Shown in pieces: positions 16,047 through 24,363 of a stretch of 39,821 nt of DNA; position 1 is the first letter of the stretch; each line of letters opens with the position of its first letter. Source of the DNA: an uncultured Bacteroidaceae bacterium (GTDB lineage Bacteria > Bacteroidota > Bacteroidia > Bacteroidales > Bacteroidaceae). The stretch lies in NCBI GenBank assembly GCA_934394435.1, contig CAKRRN010000024.1:1-39821 (forward strand). The letters are read 5' to 3'. The notes beneath the pieces are model-generated. The model was given only the letters and a program-made list of their open reading frames with translations, was not told where the DNA came from and searched no databases. The position numbers were made by a program, and so were the translations under genes.

Positions 16047-16085
16047 AAGCCCAGATGTGAAGCCTCACATTTGGGCTTTATTTTT
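16047..16085 (+). terminator. Terminator of tRNA-His
   Basis: A 14-bp stem with one G-T wobble (AAGCCCAGATGTGA 16047-16060, TCACATTTGGGCTT 16065-16078) and a four-base loop, followed by TATTTTTA. Confidence 0.9.
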
Positions 16086-16148
16086 AATACTACAAACAAA
16101 TATTTAATCAAGGTCAACACTATCGCTTGACCACAGCAATAGCATCCT

Positions 16149-16688
16149 ATGATAAACGCAGAAGAAATCATACATCGGTACTGTGCAGATAACACAGAAC
16201 TGGAAGCTCTCTTACTGAAACACAGCCGCGATGTGGCACGCAAAGCACTCCAAATAGCCGACAGACATCCCGAACTCAGTCTGGACAAAACTTTCTTGCA
16301 AGAGGCGGCTTTACTCCACGACATAGGAATAACAAGGGTCAATGCACCTGGAATACACTGCTATGGTAAAGAGCCTTATATCCGACACGGTTTAGAGGGT
16401 GGAGAGATACTACGCCAAGAAGGCTTACCCAAACATGCCAGAGTTGCCGAACGACATACTGGCACAGGTATCACACGCAAAGCCATAGAAGACCAAGCAC
16501 TACCGCTACCACCTGCAGATTACGTCCCAGAGACACTGGAAGAGCAAGTGATTTGCTATGCAGACAAATTCTTCAGCAAGAGTCATCCCGAACACGAAAA
16601 AAGCTTCGAAGAAGCCATTCACAGTCTATGGAAGTTCGGCCCCGAATGTGCAGAGAAGATGAATGAATGGAAAAAGAAGTTCGAGTAA
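16149..16688 (+). CDS. HD-domain phosphohydrolase
   Basis: A 179-residue protein with one HD domain, a metal-dependent phosphohydrolase fold acting on nucleotides or phosphorylated small molecules. Ligands in order are H25 (KHSRDVA), the HD pair H57-D58 (LLHDIGIT), a histidine in YIRHGLEGG, one in AERHTGTG, and Asp in YADKFFSK. The HDIG form and the short length fit the TIGR00277-like stand-alone HDIG proteins. The substrate is not shown. It follows the tRNA-His terminator by about 70 nt and has no obvious TAnnTTTG element. lptD follows with its own -7 element. Confidence 0.88.
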   Translation: MINAEEIIHRYCADNTELEALLLKHSRDVARKALQIADRHPELSLDKTFLQEAALLHDIGITRVNAPGIHCYGKEPYIRHGLEGGEILRQEGLPKHARVAERHTGTGITRKAIEDQALPLPPADYVPETLEEQVICYADKFFSKSHPEHEKSFEEAIHSLWKFGPECAEKMNEWKKKFE

Positions 16689-16800
16689 GCCTAACATCTA
16701 ATCCACCTCAAAATATCATGCTAAAGAAGAATACAGACGCTTAAACATCTAAAAAAGCATAATTCAAGCAGCAGAATCGCTCTGTTTCGCTTGATTTTTG

Positions 16801-16808
16801 TACTTTTG
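16801..16808 (+). promoter_or_regulatory. -7 element upstream of the lptD-like gene
   Basis: TACTTTTG fits TAnnTTTG and ends 8 nt before the TTG at 16817. The -33 region has no clean TTTG. If used, it makes the mRNA nearly leaderless, or favours the second TTG at 16832. Confidence 0.5.
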
Positions 16809-16816
16809 CAAACTGT

Positions 16817-19705
16817 TTGAGAAAGCATATATTGAAGACAAGAATACTGGCTTTAGCCTTCACACTATGTGTCATACTCCCCATGGCATCTGCCTCCGTA
16901 AACGAGATGCTACGGGGTGACACACAGATGGAAGATACTCTGAATGCGAATTCCCTGCCCGACTCTATGCAGGGGAAGGAATCTTCTATACCCGTCTCCA
17001 CAAAACAATCAGACACACTACACACAGACTCCCCAAAAGCAGCGACTACAAAAGACAGCATTCCACAACACGCATATACAATACTGCCAGATACCACCAA
17101 ACGAGACACTGCTAACGCAGATTCTGCCCACAAAAGCAAATCTGCACTGGACGAGCCCGTAACCTATTCCGCTAAAGACTCCATTACCTTCGACTACAGC
17201 AACTCGCGTGCCCATCTCTACGGAAACAGCCAGGTGAACTATCAGAACCTGCAACTGACGGCAGATGACATCAGTCTCAGTTTGGACAGCAGTTTGGTAC
17301 ATGCCTCTGGTCACCTTGATAGCGTAGGAGTCATTCAAGGAAAGCCCTTGTTTAAACAAGGAGACGATGAGTATGAGCCAGACAAAATCAGCTACAACTT
17401 TAAGACACGAAAAGCATTCATCTCCAACGTCTACACCCAAGAAGGAGAAGGTTTTATGCAAAGTCGCGATGGAAAGCGTGACAGTAGCGGAGTTATGTAC
17501 GTACAGCACGGAAAATACACTACGTGCGATGCCGAACACCCACACTTCTACTTCAATCTGACAAGAGCCAAGATGCATCCTGGCAAGAACGTAATCTTCG
17601 GTCCTGCGTATTTGGTCGTAGAGGACGTGCCACTACCTCTGGCCATTCCCTATGGATTTTTCCCTTTCAGCAGCAGCTATAGTAGCGGATTTATAATGCC
17701 CACCTATGGTGATGAGTCAACACGTGGTTTCTACCTCAGAGATGGCGGATACTATTTTGCTATAAACGACAAGATAGACTTGAAGGCATTAGGGGAATTC
17801 TATACCAAAGGTTCATGGGGAATCTCGGCACAAACCAACTACAAAAAGCGATACCGATTCAGCGGAAACTTCTATTTCAGTTACCAGAACACCAAAGAGG
17901 GAGAAAAGAACATGCCTGACTACAGTGTGAGCAAGAGTTTCAAGGTCACATGGAGCCACCGTCAGGACAGCAAGGCAAATCCGACACAGAGTTTCTCAGC
18001 CAGCGTAAACTTTGCAACCAGTAGCTATGAGCGAAACAATCTGACCAGCATGTATAACCCAGAAAGTTATACGCAGAGCACACGCACCAGTAGTGTTTCG
18101 TACAGTAAGACATTCAGCAACATCGGTCTGACCCTAAGTGGTACATTCAACCTCAGCCAAAACATGCGTGACAGCAGTATTTCTGTCACACTGCCTACAC
18201 TCAACATTTCCCAAAGCCGTTTCAATCCCTTTAAGCGCAAGAAGTCTGCAGGTCGCGAACGGTGGTATGAAAAAATAGCCATGAGCTACACGGGCACACT
18301 GGCAAACAGCATCAACACAAAGGAGGACCAATTATTCCACAGCAGTCTTGTCAAAGACTGGCGCAACGGAATGCGTCATCAAGTACCAATAAGCGCATCC
18401 TTCTCGGTATTAAACTACATAAACGTTACACCGAGTTTTACCTTCACAGACCGAATGTACACCAACAAAGTGATGCAATCATGGGACACTGGACGACAGG
18501 CTGTACAGCGAGATACCACTTATGGCTTCTACAACGTATACAACTACAACATGAGCTTGAGCGCAAACACCAAGCTCTACGGTATGTATCGTCCACTTCC
18601 ATGGTTCGGTGGGAAAAAGATACAAGCCATACGTCATGTGTTCACTCCTACCGTAAGTTTTGCTTATGCGCCAGATTTCGGCAAATCGCGCTATGGTTTT
18701 TATGACTCGTACGTCAAAACAGATGCTAACGGAAATGTATCTACGGTCAGTTACTCACCTTATAGTGGAATGATGTACGGTACTGTCAGCAAGGGCATGA
18801 CGGGAAGTGTTTCGCTGGATGTCTCAAACAACTTGGAAATGAAGATACGCACCGATAAGGACTCAAGCGGATATCGAAAGATAAGCCTTATTGACGAGTT
18901 GGGAGCATCACTTAGCTACAACATGGCAGCGAAGAGCCGCCCATGGAGTGACCTAAACTTACGTGCACGTATCAAACTTACCAAGAAATACACTTACTCA
19001 TTAAATGCCGTATTCGCCACATACGCATATGAGAAGGACGAGAATGGAAGAGTTTTCGTAGGAGAGCACACCGAATGGTCTCAAGGACGTTTCGGACGAT
19101 TTCAGGGCACCTCCCAAAATCTCTCGTACTCCATCAACAACGACACATTCCGCAAATTGTTTGGTGGAAGAAAGAACAAGGGGAAGACAACCACAGAAGG
19201 AGATGAGGAAGACATAGATGAAGAGGATGAAACAGATCCCACTATGCAGAATGTAGACCCAGACCGTAAAAAAGCGAAGAATGGAGCTAAGTCTGAGACA
19301 AACAGTGACACAGACGAGGATGGGTATTTGAAGTTCGGACTCCCCTGGAACTTCAATGTCAGTTATGGTGTAACCATACGCGAAAACACGCAAGGAAAAT
19401 TCAACGACAAGCGTATGCGTTACCCCTACAAACTGACTCACACACTGAACTTCTCTGGAAACATACGCATTTCTGAGGGATGGAACATCAACTTCTCCTC
19501 TGGTTACGACATGAACATGCACAAGTTGAGTATGACCACTGCCTCACTATCGCGAGACCTTCACTGCTTCCAGATGTCATGCAGTGTTGTGCTTGCACCC
19601 TATACCAGCTACAACTTCACCTTTGCTTGTAAGGCTGGTACACTCACTGATGCTTTAAAATGGAAAAAGCAAAGTTCCTATAGCAGTAATATAGACTGGT
19701 ATTAG
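16817..19705 (+). CDS. lptD: LptD-like LPS assembly outer-membrane protein
   Basis: Proposed to insert lipopolysaccharide into the outer leaflet of the outer membrane. The 962-residue product begins with a signal peptide, then an OstA/LptA-like jellyroll (DSITFDYSNSRAHLYG near 119). A long beta-barrel follows, with the family segment IPYGFFPFSSSYSSGFIMP near residue 280. No ATG supplies an intact signal peptide; the start must be TTG, at 16817 or 16832. The latter gives MKTRILALAFTLCVILPMASA, with GAGAAAG upstream as a possible ribosome site. Residues about 794-835 form a highly acidic Glu/Asp insertion, probably a loop between barrel strands. Neighbouring lptE or lptABC genes are not present. 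Confidence 0.88.
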   Translation: MRKHILKTRILALAFTLCVILPMASASVNEMLRGDTQMEDTLNANSLPDSMQGKESSIPVSTKQSDTLHTDSPKAATTKDSIPQHAYTILPDTTKRDTANADSAHKSKSALDEPVTYSAKDSITFDYSNSRAHLYGNSQVNYQNLQLTADDISLSLDSSLVHASGHLDSVGVIQGKPLFKQGDDEYEPDKISYNFKTRKAFISNVYTQEGEGFMQSRDGKRDSSGVMYVQHGKYTTCDAEHPHFYFNLTRAKMHPGKNVIFGPAYLVVEDVPLPLAIPYGFFPFSSSYSSGFIMPTYGDESTRGFYLRDGGYYFAINDKIDLKALGEFYTKGSWGISAQTNYKKRYRFSGNFYFSYQNTKEGEKNMPDYSVSKSFKVTWSHRQDSKANPTQSFSASVNFATSSYERNNLTSMYNPESYTQSTRTSSVSYSKTFSNIGLTLSGTFNLSQNMRDSSISVTLPTLNISQSRFNPFKRKKSAGRERWYEKIAMSYTGTLANSINTKEDQLFHSSLVKDWRNGMRHQVPISASFSVLNYINVTPSFTFTDRMYTNKVMQSWDTGRQAVQRDTTYGFYNVYNYNMSLSANTKLYGMYRPLPWFGGKKIQAIRHVFTPTVSFAYAPDFGKSRYGFYDSYVKTDANGNVSTVSYSPYSGMMYGTVSKGMTGSVSLDVSNNLEMKIRTDKDSSGYRKISLIDELGASLSYNMAAKSRPWSDLNLRARIKLTKKYTYSLNAVFATYAYEKDENGRVFVGEHTEWSQGRFGRFQGTSQNLSYSINNDTFRKLFGGRKNKGKTTTEGDEEDIDEEDETDPTMQNVDPDRKKAKNGAKSETNSDTDEDGYLKFGLPWNFNVSYGVTIRENTQGKFNDKRMRYPYKLTHTLNFSGNIRISEGWNINFSSGYDMNMHKLSMTTASLSRDLHCFQMSCSVVLAPYTSYNFTFACKAGTLTDALKWKKQSSYSSNIDWY

Positions 19706-19774
19706 TTTATATTACTACGCCTGTCGTTTTGCAATAGCTATTCTAATAGAGCACGTATACTGCTCCGATAAACT

Positions 19775-19868
19775 ATGAGCAAAACCATTTGTTTTGCCTC
19801 ATGACCCAACGAAGTCAACTTACTTTGCCCATGAAGCCGACTTCGTCGGACGATGAAGTCGGCTTCAT
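19775..19868. terminator. Two stem-loops between converging lptD and SMP-30 genes
   Basis: The first is ATGAGCAAAAC (19775-19785) with GTTTTGCCTCAT (19791-19802), one bulge. The second is a perfect 14-bp ATGAAGCCGACTTC (19831-19844) with its complement (19855-19868), loop 10. Neither has a long T tract. They lie between converging genes and probably serve as 3' ends for both. Confidence 0.55.
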
Positions 19869-19933
19869 GTAAGCTTTGAATCTCATGCGTATCTACAAGG
19901 AAGAGAGCAGGACAGGGAAAGTGTCAAGAATCG

Positions 19934-20830
19934 TCATCTTCTTATCCTTACAGGGTAATGGTTTTCTCCTGGACTGACGCCCTTTACCTCTGCCACAAAC
20001 AATCCACCGCTCTGTGGATATTTTTCCAAATCTGTTTTACTTAATCCGTCACGAGCAGTCGTTATATAAAGTTTATCATTAGCTCCAAACGTACATGAAG
20101 CGACATTGGGCACAGGCACCTCCACTTTTCCTTCAAGGTTTCCTGTCTGCGGATTCCACACATATACGCCATAGCCACCCCAATGAGCTACCCACAAACG
20201 TCCGTCAGCATCTATGGTCATACCATCTGGAACTCCATACTCTGAGGGTACCTTCACTGCAATACGTTCATACTTTATGCTTCCATCATCCGTGTAAGAG
20301 TATTCCTCTATGCATCTACGACCAGAATCGGCATAATAGAGTTTATGGGTCTGTTCGTTCCAAACAACTCCATTCGGTATACTCTGCTTGTCAAGAATCA
20401 TGGTTGAATGTCCTTGGGCATCCACTGATGTCACCCATCCGGTCTGGTTTTGATCTGTCATGCGCATGACCCCACACCATATGGTACCATATGGGGAGCA
20501 CTTACAGTCATTGGTACGCCACTGTGGACCTCGTGTGTCCACTTCTGCAAGATGATGATAGGAGTGTTTTTTAAGATTATAAACCACAAGACGGTTTTTC
20601 ATGGCAAGCACTACGTCATCAGGCTTTCCCCTAACAGGGATGATAGACGTGATCATTTCGGGTAGCTGGTTGTCCTCTACCTTCCCATCAACAGGATTGT
20701 AACGATGTAGCATACCAGCATTGATATCCACCCACAACAATTCCTGCCTTTCTTTCAGCCATGTTGCCCCTTCGCCAGTACAATCAGTACTGGCAAAGAG
20801 CAACGTAGCTGTAATAAGGATGTCTAACAT
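19934..20830 (-). CDS. SMP-30/gluconolactonase-family beta-propeller
   Basis: A six-bladed beta-propeller of 298 residues that probably hydrolyses a sugar lactone or related ester with a divalent metal. The four metal ligands of the family are recognisable: Glu in CTGEGATWL (near residue 20), Asn in RTNDCKCSPYG (near 108), Asn in IPNGVVW, and Asp in VPDGMTID. The family signature YGTIWCG is intact. A short hydrophobic N-terminus (LDILITATLLFAS) could be a signal peptide but is not convincing. It starts 30 nt after the upstream barrel gene on the same strand and has no promoter of its own, so it is likely co-transcribed. Confidence 0.9.
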   Translation of the reverse strand: MLDILITATLLFASTDCTGEGATWLKERQELLWVDINAGMLHRYNPVDGKVEDNQLPEMITSIIPVRGKPDDVVLAMKNRLVVYNLKKHSYHHLAEVDTRGPQWRTNDCKCSPYGTIWCGVMRMTDQNQTGWVTSVDAQGHSTMILDKQSIPNGVVWNEQTHKLYYADSGRRCIEEYSYTDDGSIKYERIAVKVPSEYGVPDGMTIDADGRLWVAHWGGYGVYVWNPQTGNLEGKVEVPVPNVASCTFGANDKLYITTARDGLSKTDLEKYPQSGGLFVAEVKGVSPGENHYPVRIRR

Positions 20831-20860
20831 AAGACTTTATCACATAATATTCTTACACCA

Positions 20861-21325
20861 TCAGAATGTGTAACCGATGCGCAGCAAGTGGTCTTTATGG
20901 TTACCGTCCTTGAACAAACCGCCAAATCCATAACCGAGATAGAGTCCCTTGTACACCTGCAAGCCGACAGTGAAATCAAGTGCGAAACAATGAGCCGCAT
21001 CACTATATTTGTTGGTGATACCTCCATAACCAAGGTCGAGGGCTGCAAAGGCTTTCAGCTTGGGACCGAAAGAAGGACTATATGCACGCAAACCTGTGGT
21101 CACCTCCCACTCATGGCAGTTTACGTCTCCATAGTCAAAAGCGTACTTCAAATTCAACACGTCCCATGCCAAATATTGGTTAAAGCCATACTGTGCACGA
21201 CCGCCCAATTCCAGTTCGCTACCGATACCACCTTCTACAGCCCATGTCATGCCTTTCTCTTTCTGAGCCATCACTGCTGTGCAACTTACCAAAGCCACAA
21301 TCAGCAAACTAAAAATTTTCTTCAT
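20861..21325 (-). CDS. Small outer-membrane beta-barrel protein
   Basis: A 154-residue secreted protein. The ATG at 21325 gives a good signal peptide (MKKIFSLLIVALVSCTAVMAQ); the earlier in-frame start at 21373 adds a polar extension before it. The mature part alternates aromatic and polar residues (YGFNQYLAWDVLNLKYAFDYG, LGYGFGGLF) and ends in an aromatic (LLRIGYTF), as expected of an eight-stranded barrel. A TATCTTTG promoter lies about 110 nt upstream. I know no function. It probably shares a transcript with the SMP-30 gene downstream. Confidence 0.8.
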   Translation of the reverse strand: MKKIFSLLIVALVSCTAVMAQKEKGMTWAVEGGIGSELELGGRAQYGFNQYLAWDVLNLKYAFDYGDVNCHEWEVTTGLRAYSPSFGPKLKAFAALDLGYGGITNKYSDAAHCFALDFTVGLQVYKGLYLGYGFGGLFKDGNHKDHLLRIGYTF

Positions 21326-21437
21326 AAAAAAAAACGTGTTAATTATTGAACTATGTCTTATTCTCACTCCCAAGGATTATGCACACTCCTCAACATCCAC
21401 ATGGTTCATATGACAAGGAATGTGTCTTATCCCTATA

Positions 21438-21466
21438 CAAAGATAAGGAAATAATGATACACGCAA
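21438..21466 (-). promoter_or_regulatory. Promoter of the small barrel gene
   Basis: TATCTTTG (21445-21438, minus strand) with a partial TTG (21466-21464) at 18 bases. It leaves a leader of about 110 nt before the ATG at 21325. Confidence 0.55.
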
Positions 21467-21550
21467 TTCCGTATTAACCAATTTTATAATTTTAGCAAAA
21501 GAAGAATCTACAGACTTAGGGTGGCGGCATCCATCCTTATCACAGAAGTA

Positions 21551-22168
21551 TCAATGCTTTTCCTTTTCGTCATCGAAAACCACGGAAGCATAACCCAAAG
21601 AGTGGAAAAAATCTGTGAGCTGCTTTCGGGCTGACTCCTCCGCTATGCGCATATTGTCAGGTGTAAGACATCGACGTCTCATAGCAGCTTCTGCTCGTCG
21701 CAGCATGTCCGCACGTGTTGCTGCATCCCAGTTCCCATGTTCATAGAAACTACGTACGCGAGCTTCATCTATAAACAAATTGTCAAGCAGATGAACCTTT
21801 GGTAAGCGTATGCGAACCGTGTCACCATATGCCATAGCCCAATTATCGGCACACTGATTGAAATCTATACCTATACGGAGTGTTCCCCGATAAATACGTA
21901 CCAGACGATCGTCCGTGGAAAGCCAATGGCGACGTATCGTATCCACAATTTCCTCATCATCTATGCTCAAAAACTCCCACTGCCCTATCTCGCGTACAGC
22001 CTCTACGCGCATAGGAGTCGGATCAGCATTCATAGGATGGCTTACCGAAAAGCCGAAAAGCGTACCGATAACAGGCTTTCCTCTCCAATAGCGGAATCCA
22101 CATATCACAGCAACCACAACAACGATCAACAGAAGTAGGCGAAGCAGAAATGTACGTATGGTCTTCAT
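21551..22168 (-). CDS. DUF4230 protein, downstream copy
   Basis: A 205-residue protein with one N-terminal membrane segment (TFLLRLLLLIVVVVAVICGF) and a DUF4230 domain, probably facing the periplasm. The ATG at 22168 overlaps the upstream stop as ATGA, so translation is coupled; an earlier in-frame ATG at 22189 is less likely. Recognisable family pieces are RIYRGTLRIGIDF, VRIRLPKVHLLDN and ADMLRRAEAAMRRR near the end. The role of DUF4230 is unknown. Its conserved helical C-terminus recalls SPFH-like or membrane-scaffold proteins, but I would not go further. Confidence 0.82.
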   Translation of the reverse strand: MKTIRTFLLRLLLLIVVVVAVICGFRYWRGKPVIGTLFGFSVSHPMNADPTPMRVEAVREIGQWEFLSIDDEEIVDTIRRHWLSTDDRLVRIYRGTLRIGIDFNQCADNWAMAYGDTVRIRLPKVHLLDNLFIDEARVRSFYEHGNWDAATRADMLRRAEAAMRRRCLTPDNMRIAEESARKQLTDFFHSLGYASVVFDDEKEKH

Positions 22169-22884
22169 TGCTTTGCACCTCCTTTCCAACGAACCACAGA
22201 ATGCTCGTTATCATAAAACATTGAGGGATTTGACAAATCAAGCCCTTGACGAAAAGTGACAACCACATGATCAGGTGCGTAACCCAACTGCTGCATCAGT
22301 GGGATGATTATACGTGCAGCATGCTCACGCGCATGTTCAATCATATCGGTCTGTCCTATGTTTGCAATAATACTTTCTACTCCCTGCTCAGTCAAACTTG
22401 CCATCTCACGGTCGGTATACCCACTACGGAACAAACTTGTATACTGACGCACACCCGCATGGTCGACTTTTGAAGAAGTTAGGACGACACGTGGATCGGG
22501 CAACACAATATGTACAAAGGTGCCCTGTCGCTCTACATTATCCTTAGAGAAGGAAGAAAAATCCACGTATGCCTTGAAAGTGGCATCAATGGGAATAGCA
22601 ATCTTACGGTCACCCAAATGAAATGATTTATCATAAGAATAGCCTAAGACACTGCCCTGAAAGCGAATCAAATCATCATGAGTAACAATCTTATGTATCC
22701 GATACTCTGAGGTGTAAAGACGACTTTGAGCACGTAAACGCATTACGACATCAAGACTGTCTACAAGAGCAGAATCAGCTGTGCTAACGCTCTCTGTAAG
22801 TCTCCGACGACAATGGGTCAGACCTCCCAAGGCAAGAATGACTACCAAGGCTATAAAAGCTACATACAAAAGTGCCTGTTTCAT
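22165..22884 (-). CDS. DUF4230 protein, upstream copy
   Basis: A 239-residue relative of the gene downstream. One N-terminal hydrophobic segment (LLYVAFIALVVILALGGL) is followed by a DUF4230 domain: LYTSEYRIHKIVTHDD, IPIDATFKAYVDFSSF, HIVLPDPRVVLTSSKVDH, then a helical end with HAREHAARIIIPLMQQLGY. It shares its general plan with the next gene, which suggests an old duplication and perhaps a heteromeric membrane complex. The ends overlap by 4 nt (ATGA). Transcription starts from a promoter at 22892-22923, back to back with that of the DUF4738 lipoprotein gene. Confidence 0.85.
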   Translation of the reverse strand: MKQALLYVAFIALVVILALGGLTHCRRRLTESVSTADSALVDSLDVVMRLRAQSRLYTSEYRIHKIVTHDDLIRFQGSVLGYSYDKSFHLGDRKIAIPIDATFKAYVDFSSFSKDNVERQGTFVHIVLPDPRVVLTSSKVDHAGVRQYTSLFRSGYTDREMASLTEQGVESIIANIGQTDMIEHAREHAARIIIPLMQQLGYAPDHVVVTFRQGLDLSNPSMFYDNEHSVVRWKGGAKQ

Positions 22885-22891
22885 TATGCAA

Positions 22892-22923
22892 CAAAGTTAC
22901 GACAAAAAGCAGATAGCAGCAAG
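22892..22923 (-). promoter_or_regulatory. Promoter of the DUF4230 pair
   Basis: CTTG (22923-22920), 20-base spacer, TAACTTTG (22899-22892) on the minus strand, ending 7 nt before the start codon. Confidence 0.8.
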
Positions 22924-22928
22924 TCCGT

Positions 22929-22960
22929 CTTGCAGCAAAGAGTTTTTTTTAGTAACTTTG
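22929..22960 (+). promoter_or_regulatory. Promoter of the DUF4738 lipoprotein gene
   Basis: CTTG (22929-22932), 20-base spacer, TAACTTTG (22953-22960). Its -33 element is 5 bases from that of the divergent DUF4230 promoter, so the two sets of genes may be co-controlled. Confidence 0.8.
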
Positions 22961-23001
22961 TAACAACGTTTAGACATATTCGACAACACGCACAAACAGA
23001 A

Positions 23002-23550
23002 ATGGACAAAAAACACCTCTGGATACTGGCACTGCTGATGGCTGTTCTGGCATCATGTAACGGAAAGAAAAACAAAGAGACGATAGATCTATTACCTGCC
23101 ATTGAGCAGGACACTGTAACGCACAGTATGGCAGGCTGCGATTTCAGTGATAGCACAAAGGCAGGAAGCCATACGATGACCTTCCTCATTCACCGCGAAC
23201 CAAGTGACTCTCTGCCTATCGTAACCGATGAATATGGCACGAAATTCAAGGATAACGTATTCGACTTGACTATCCAACGTGATGGACAGCCTTATTTCAA
23301 ACACAGATTTTCTAAGAAGGAGTTTCTCTCACAGTTGACTGACGAATTCCGCAAACACGGCATGTTAGATGGATTTCGCTTTGCTGGTTATGAGAATGGC
23401 ATTTTGACCTTTGGCACTTGCATCAGCTATCCTGAGAGCGACATGTCACAACCATTCTTTATCAACATCAGTGCAGACGGCTCTTTCAGTATCATTCCAG
23501 ACAACACACCCATCGATGGTACGGAAACTGACTCGATGGACATGGAGTGA
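23002..23550 (+). CDS. DUF4738 lipoprotein
   Basis: A 182-residue lipoprotein. The ATG at 23002 gives MDKKHLWILALLMAVLASC with the acylated C19; the earlier in-frame start at 22813 lies upstream of the promoter. The mature domain (MTFLIHREPSDSLPIVTDEYGTKF, FDLTIQRDGQPYFKHRFSKKEF, FTFGTCIS-like strands) fits DUF4738, a Bacteroidetes family of unknown role. It ends with an acidic serine/threonine tail. It diverges from the DUF4230 pair and converges on the HAD gene, with a shared stem-loop over both stop codons. Confidence 0.85.
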   Translation: MDKKHLWILALLMAVLASCNGKKNKETIDLLPAIEQDTVTHSMAGCDFSDSTKAGSHTMTFLIHREPSDSLPIVTDEYGTKFKDNVFDLTIQRDGQPYFKHRFSKKEFLSQLTDEFRKHGMLDGFRFAGYENGILTFGTCISYPESDMSQPFFINISADGSFSIIPDNTPIDGTETDSMDME

Positions 23551-23578
23551 GTTTGCTTAAAGATAAAGCAAATCTCAC
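23547..23578. terminator. Shared stem-loop over two converging stop codons
   Basis: GTGAGTTTGCTT (23547-23558) pairs with AAGCAAATCTCAC (23566-23578), 12 bp with one bulged T. It covers the TGA of the lipoprotein gene on one strand and the TGA of the HAD gene on the other. Neither side has a T run. Confidence 0.55.
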
Positions 23579-24285
23579 ATCTTTCCAAAGAACAGATCAG
23601 CAGACTCTGCTAAAGCCTGTATACTGGGGAGTACACAGTCTGCACCAGAATCCGAAAGAGCCTTGTCAGATAAAGGTCCCGTATTGACAGCCACAGTAAA
23701 AATACCTGCGGCATGCCCCGCTTGCACTCCCAAGGGAGCATTCTCCACCACCATTGCCTCGGAAGCCTTTACACCAGCCTTCTGCAAGCCAATCAAATAA
23801 GGCTCTGGATTGGGTTTACCATGAACCACATCGTATGCTGTGACCATAAATTCCTTACGAAAGACATTTGGAAAAGCATGTTCCAAACGCTGAAGCAAAG
23901 AATGTTGCCCACTGCCAGTCACTAAAACAACACGCAGACCTCGCGCGCGAACATTATCTAATAACACGCGTGCGTAAGGCATGGGACTCGCTTCTGGTAA
24001 GGTATTGAAGAGCTGGCTCTTGACCTGATAGATAGAATCTTTTTCCTGCTCTGTGGCAAGTCTGCCCCACGTACGCATGGTTAGCATGTCGACAGTTCCA
24101 CTACCCGTACGCCCCTCGTTCATATAGACATCTTCTGGAGTCATATGCAATCCGAATTGCTCTGTTGCCTCACACCAAGCCTTTACATGATTAGGCATAG
24201 AGTCAAACAACACTCCATCCATATCAAAAAGCACGGCCTTGAGGTTTTTTACCTCAAAGCCGTCCAATCTTAGTTTATGTTCCAA
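23575..24285 (-). CDS. HAD-superfamily phosphatase/phosphoglucomutase-like
   Basis: A 236-residue cytoplasmic hydrolase of HAD subfamily IA. Motif I is FDMDGVLFDSMP (near residue 20) with the two catalytic aspartates. A helical cap follows. Motif II is VLVTGSG (near 120), the lysine motif is HGKPNPEPYL (near 151) and motif III is VVENAPLGVQAGHAAG (near 175), as in beta-phosphoglucomutase and sugar phosphatases. It starts 78 nt after pgi on the same strand without a visible promoter, so a sugar-phosphate substrate is a reasonable guess. Confidence 0.9.
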   Translation of the reverse strand: MEHKLRLDGFEVKNLKAVLFDMDGVLFDSMPNHVKAWCEATEQFGLHMTPEDVYMNEGRTGSGTVDMLTMRTWGRLATEQEKDSIYQVKSQLFNTLPEASPMPYARVLLDNVRARGLRVVLVTGSGQHSLLQRLEHAFPNVFRKEFMVTAYDVVHGKPNPEPYLIGLQKAGVKASEAMVVENAPLGVQAGHAAGIFTVAVNTGPLSDKALSDSGADCVLPSIQALAESADLFFGKM

Positions 24286-24363
24286 ATCAACTTATATTTA
24301 TAATTTGAACTTAATATCCGTATACACTCTTTTCCCATGGGAACAAGAGATGTCGACCTCACT

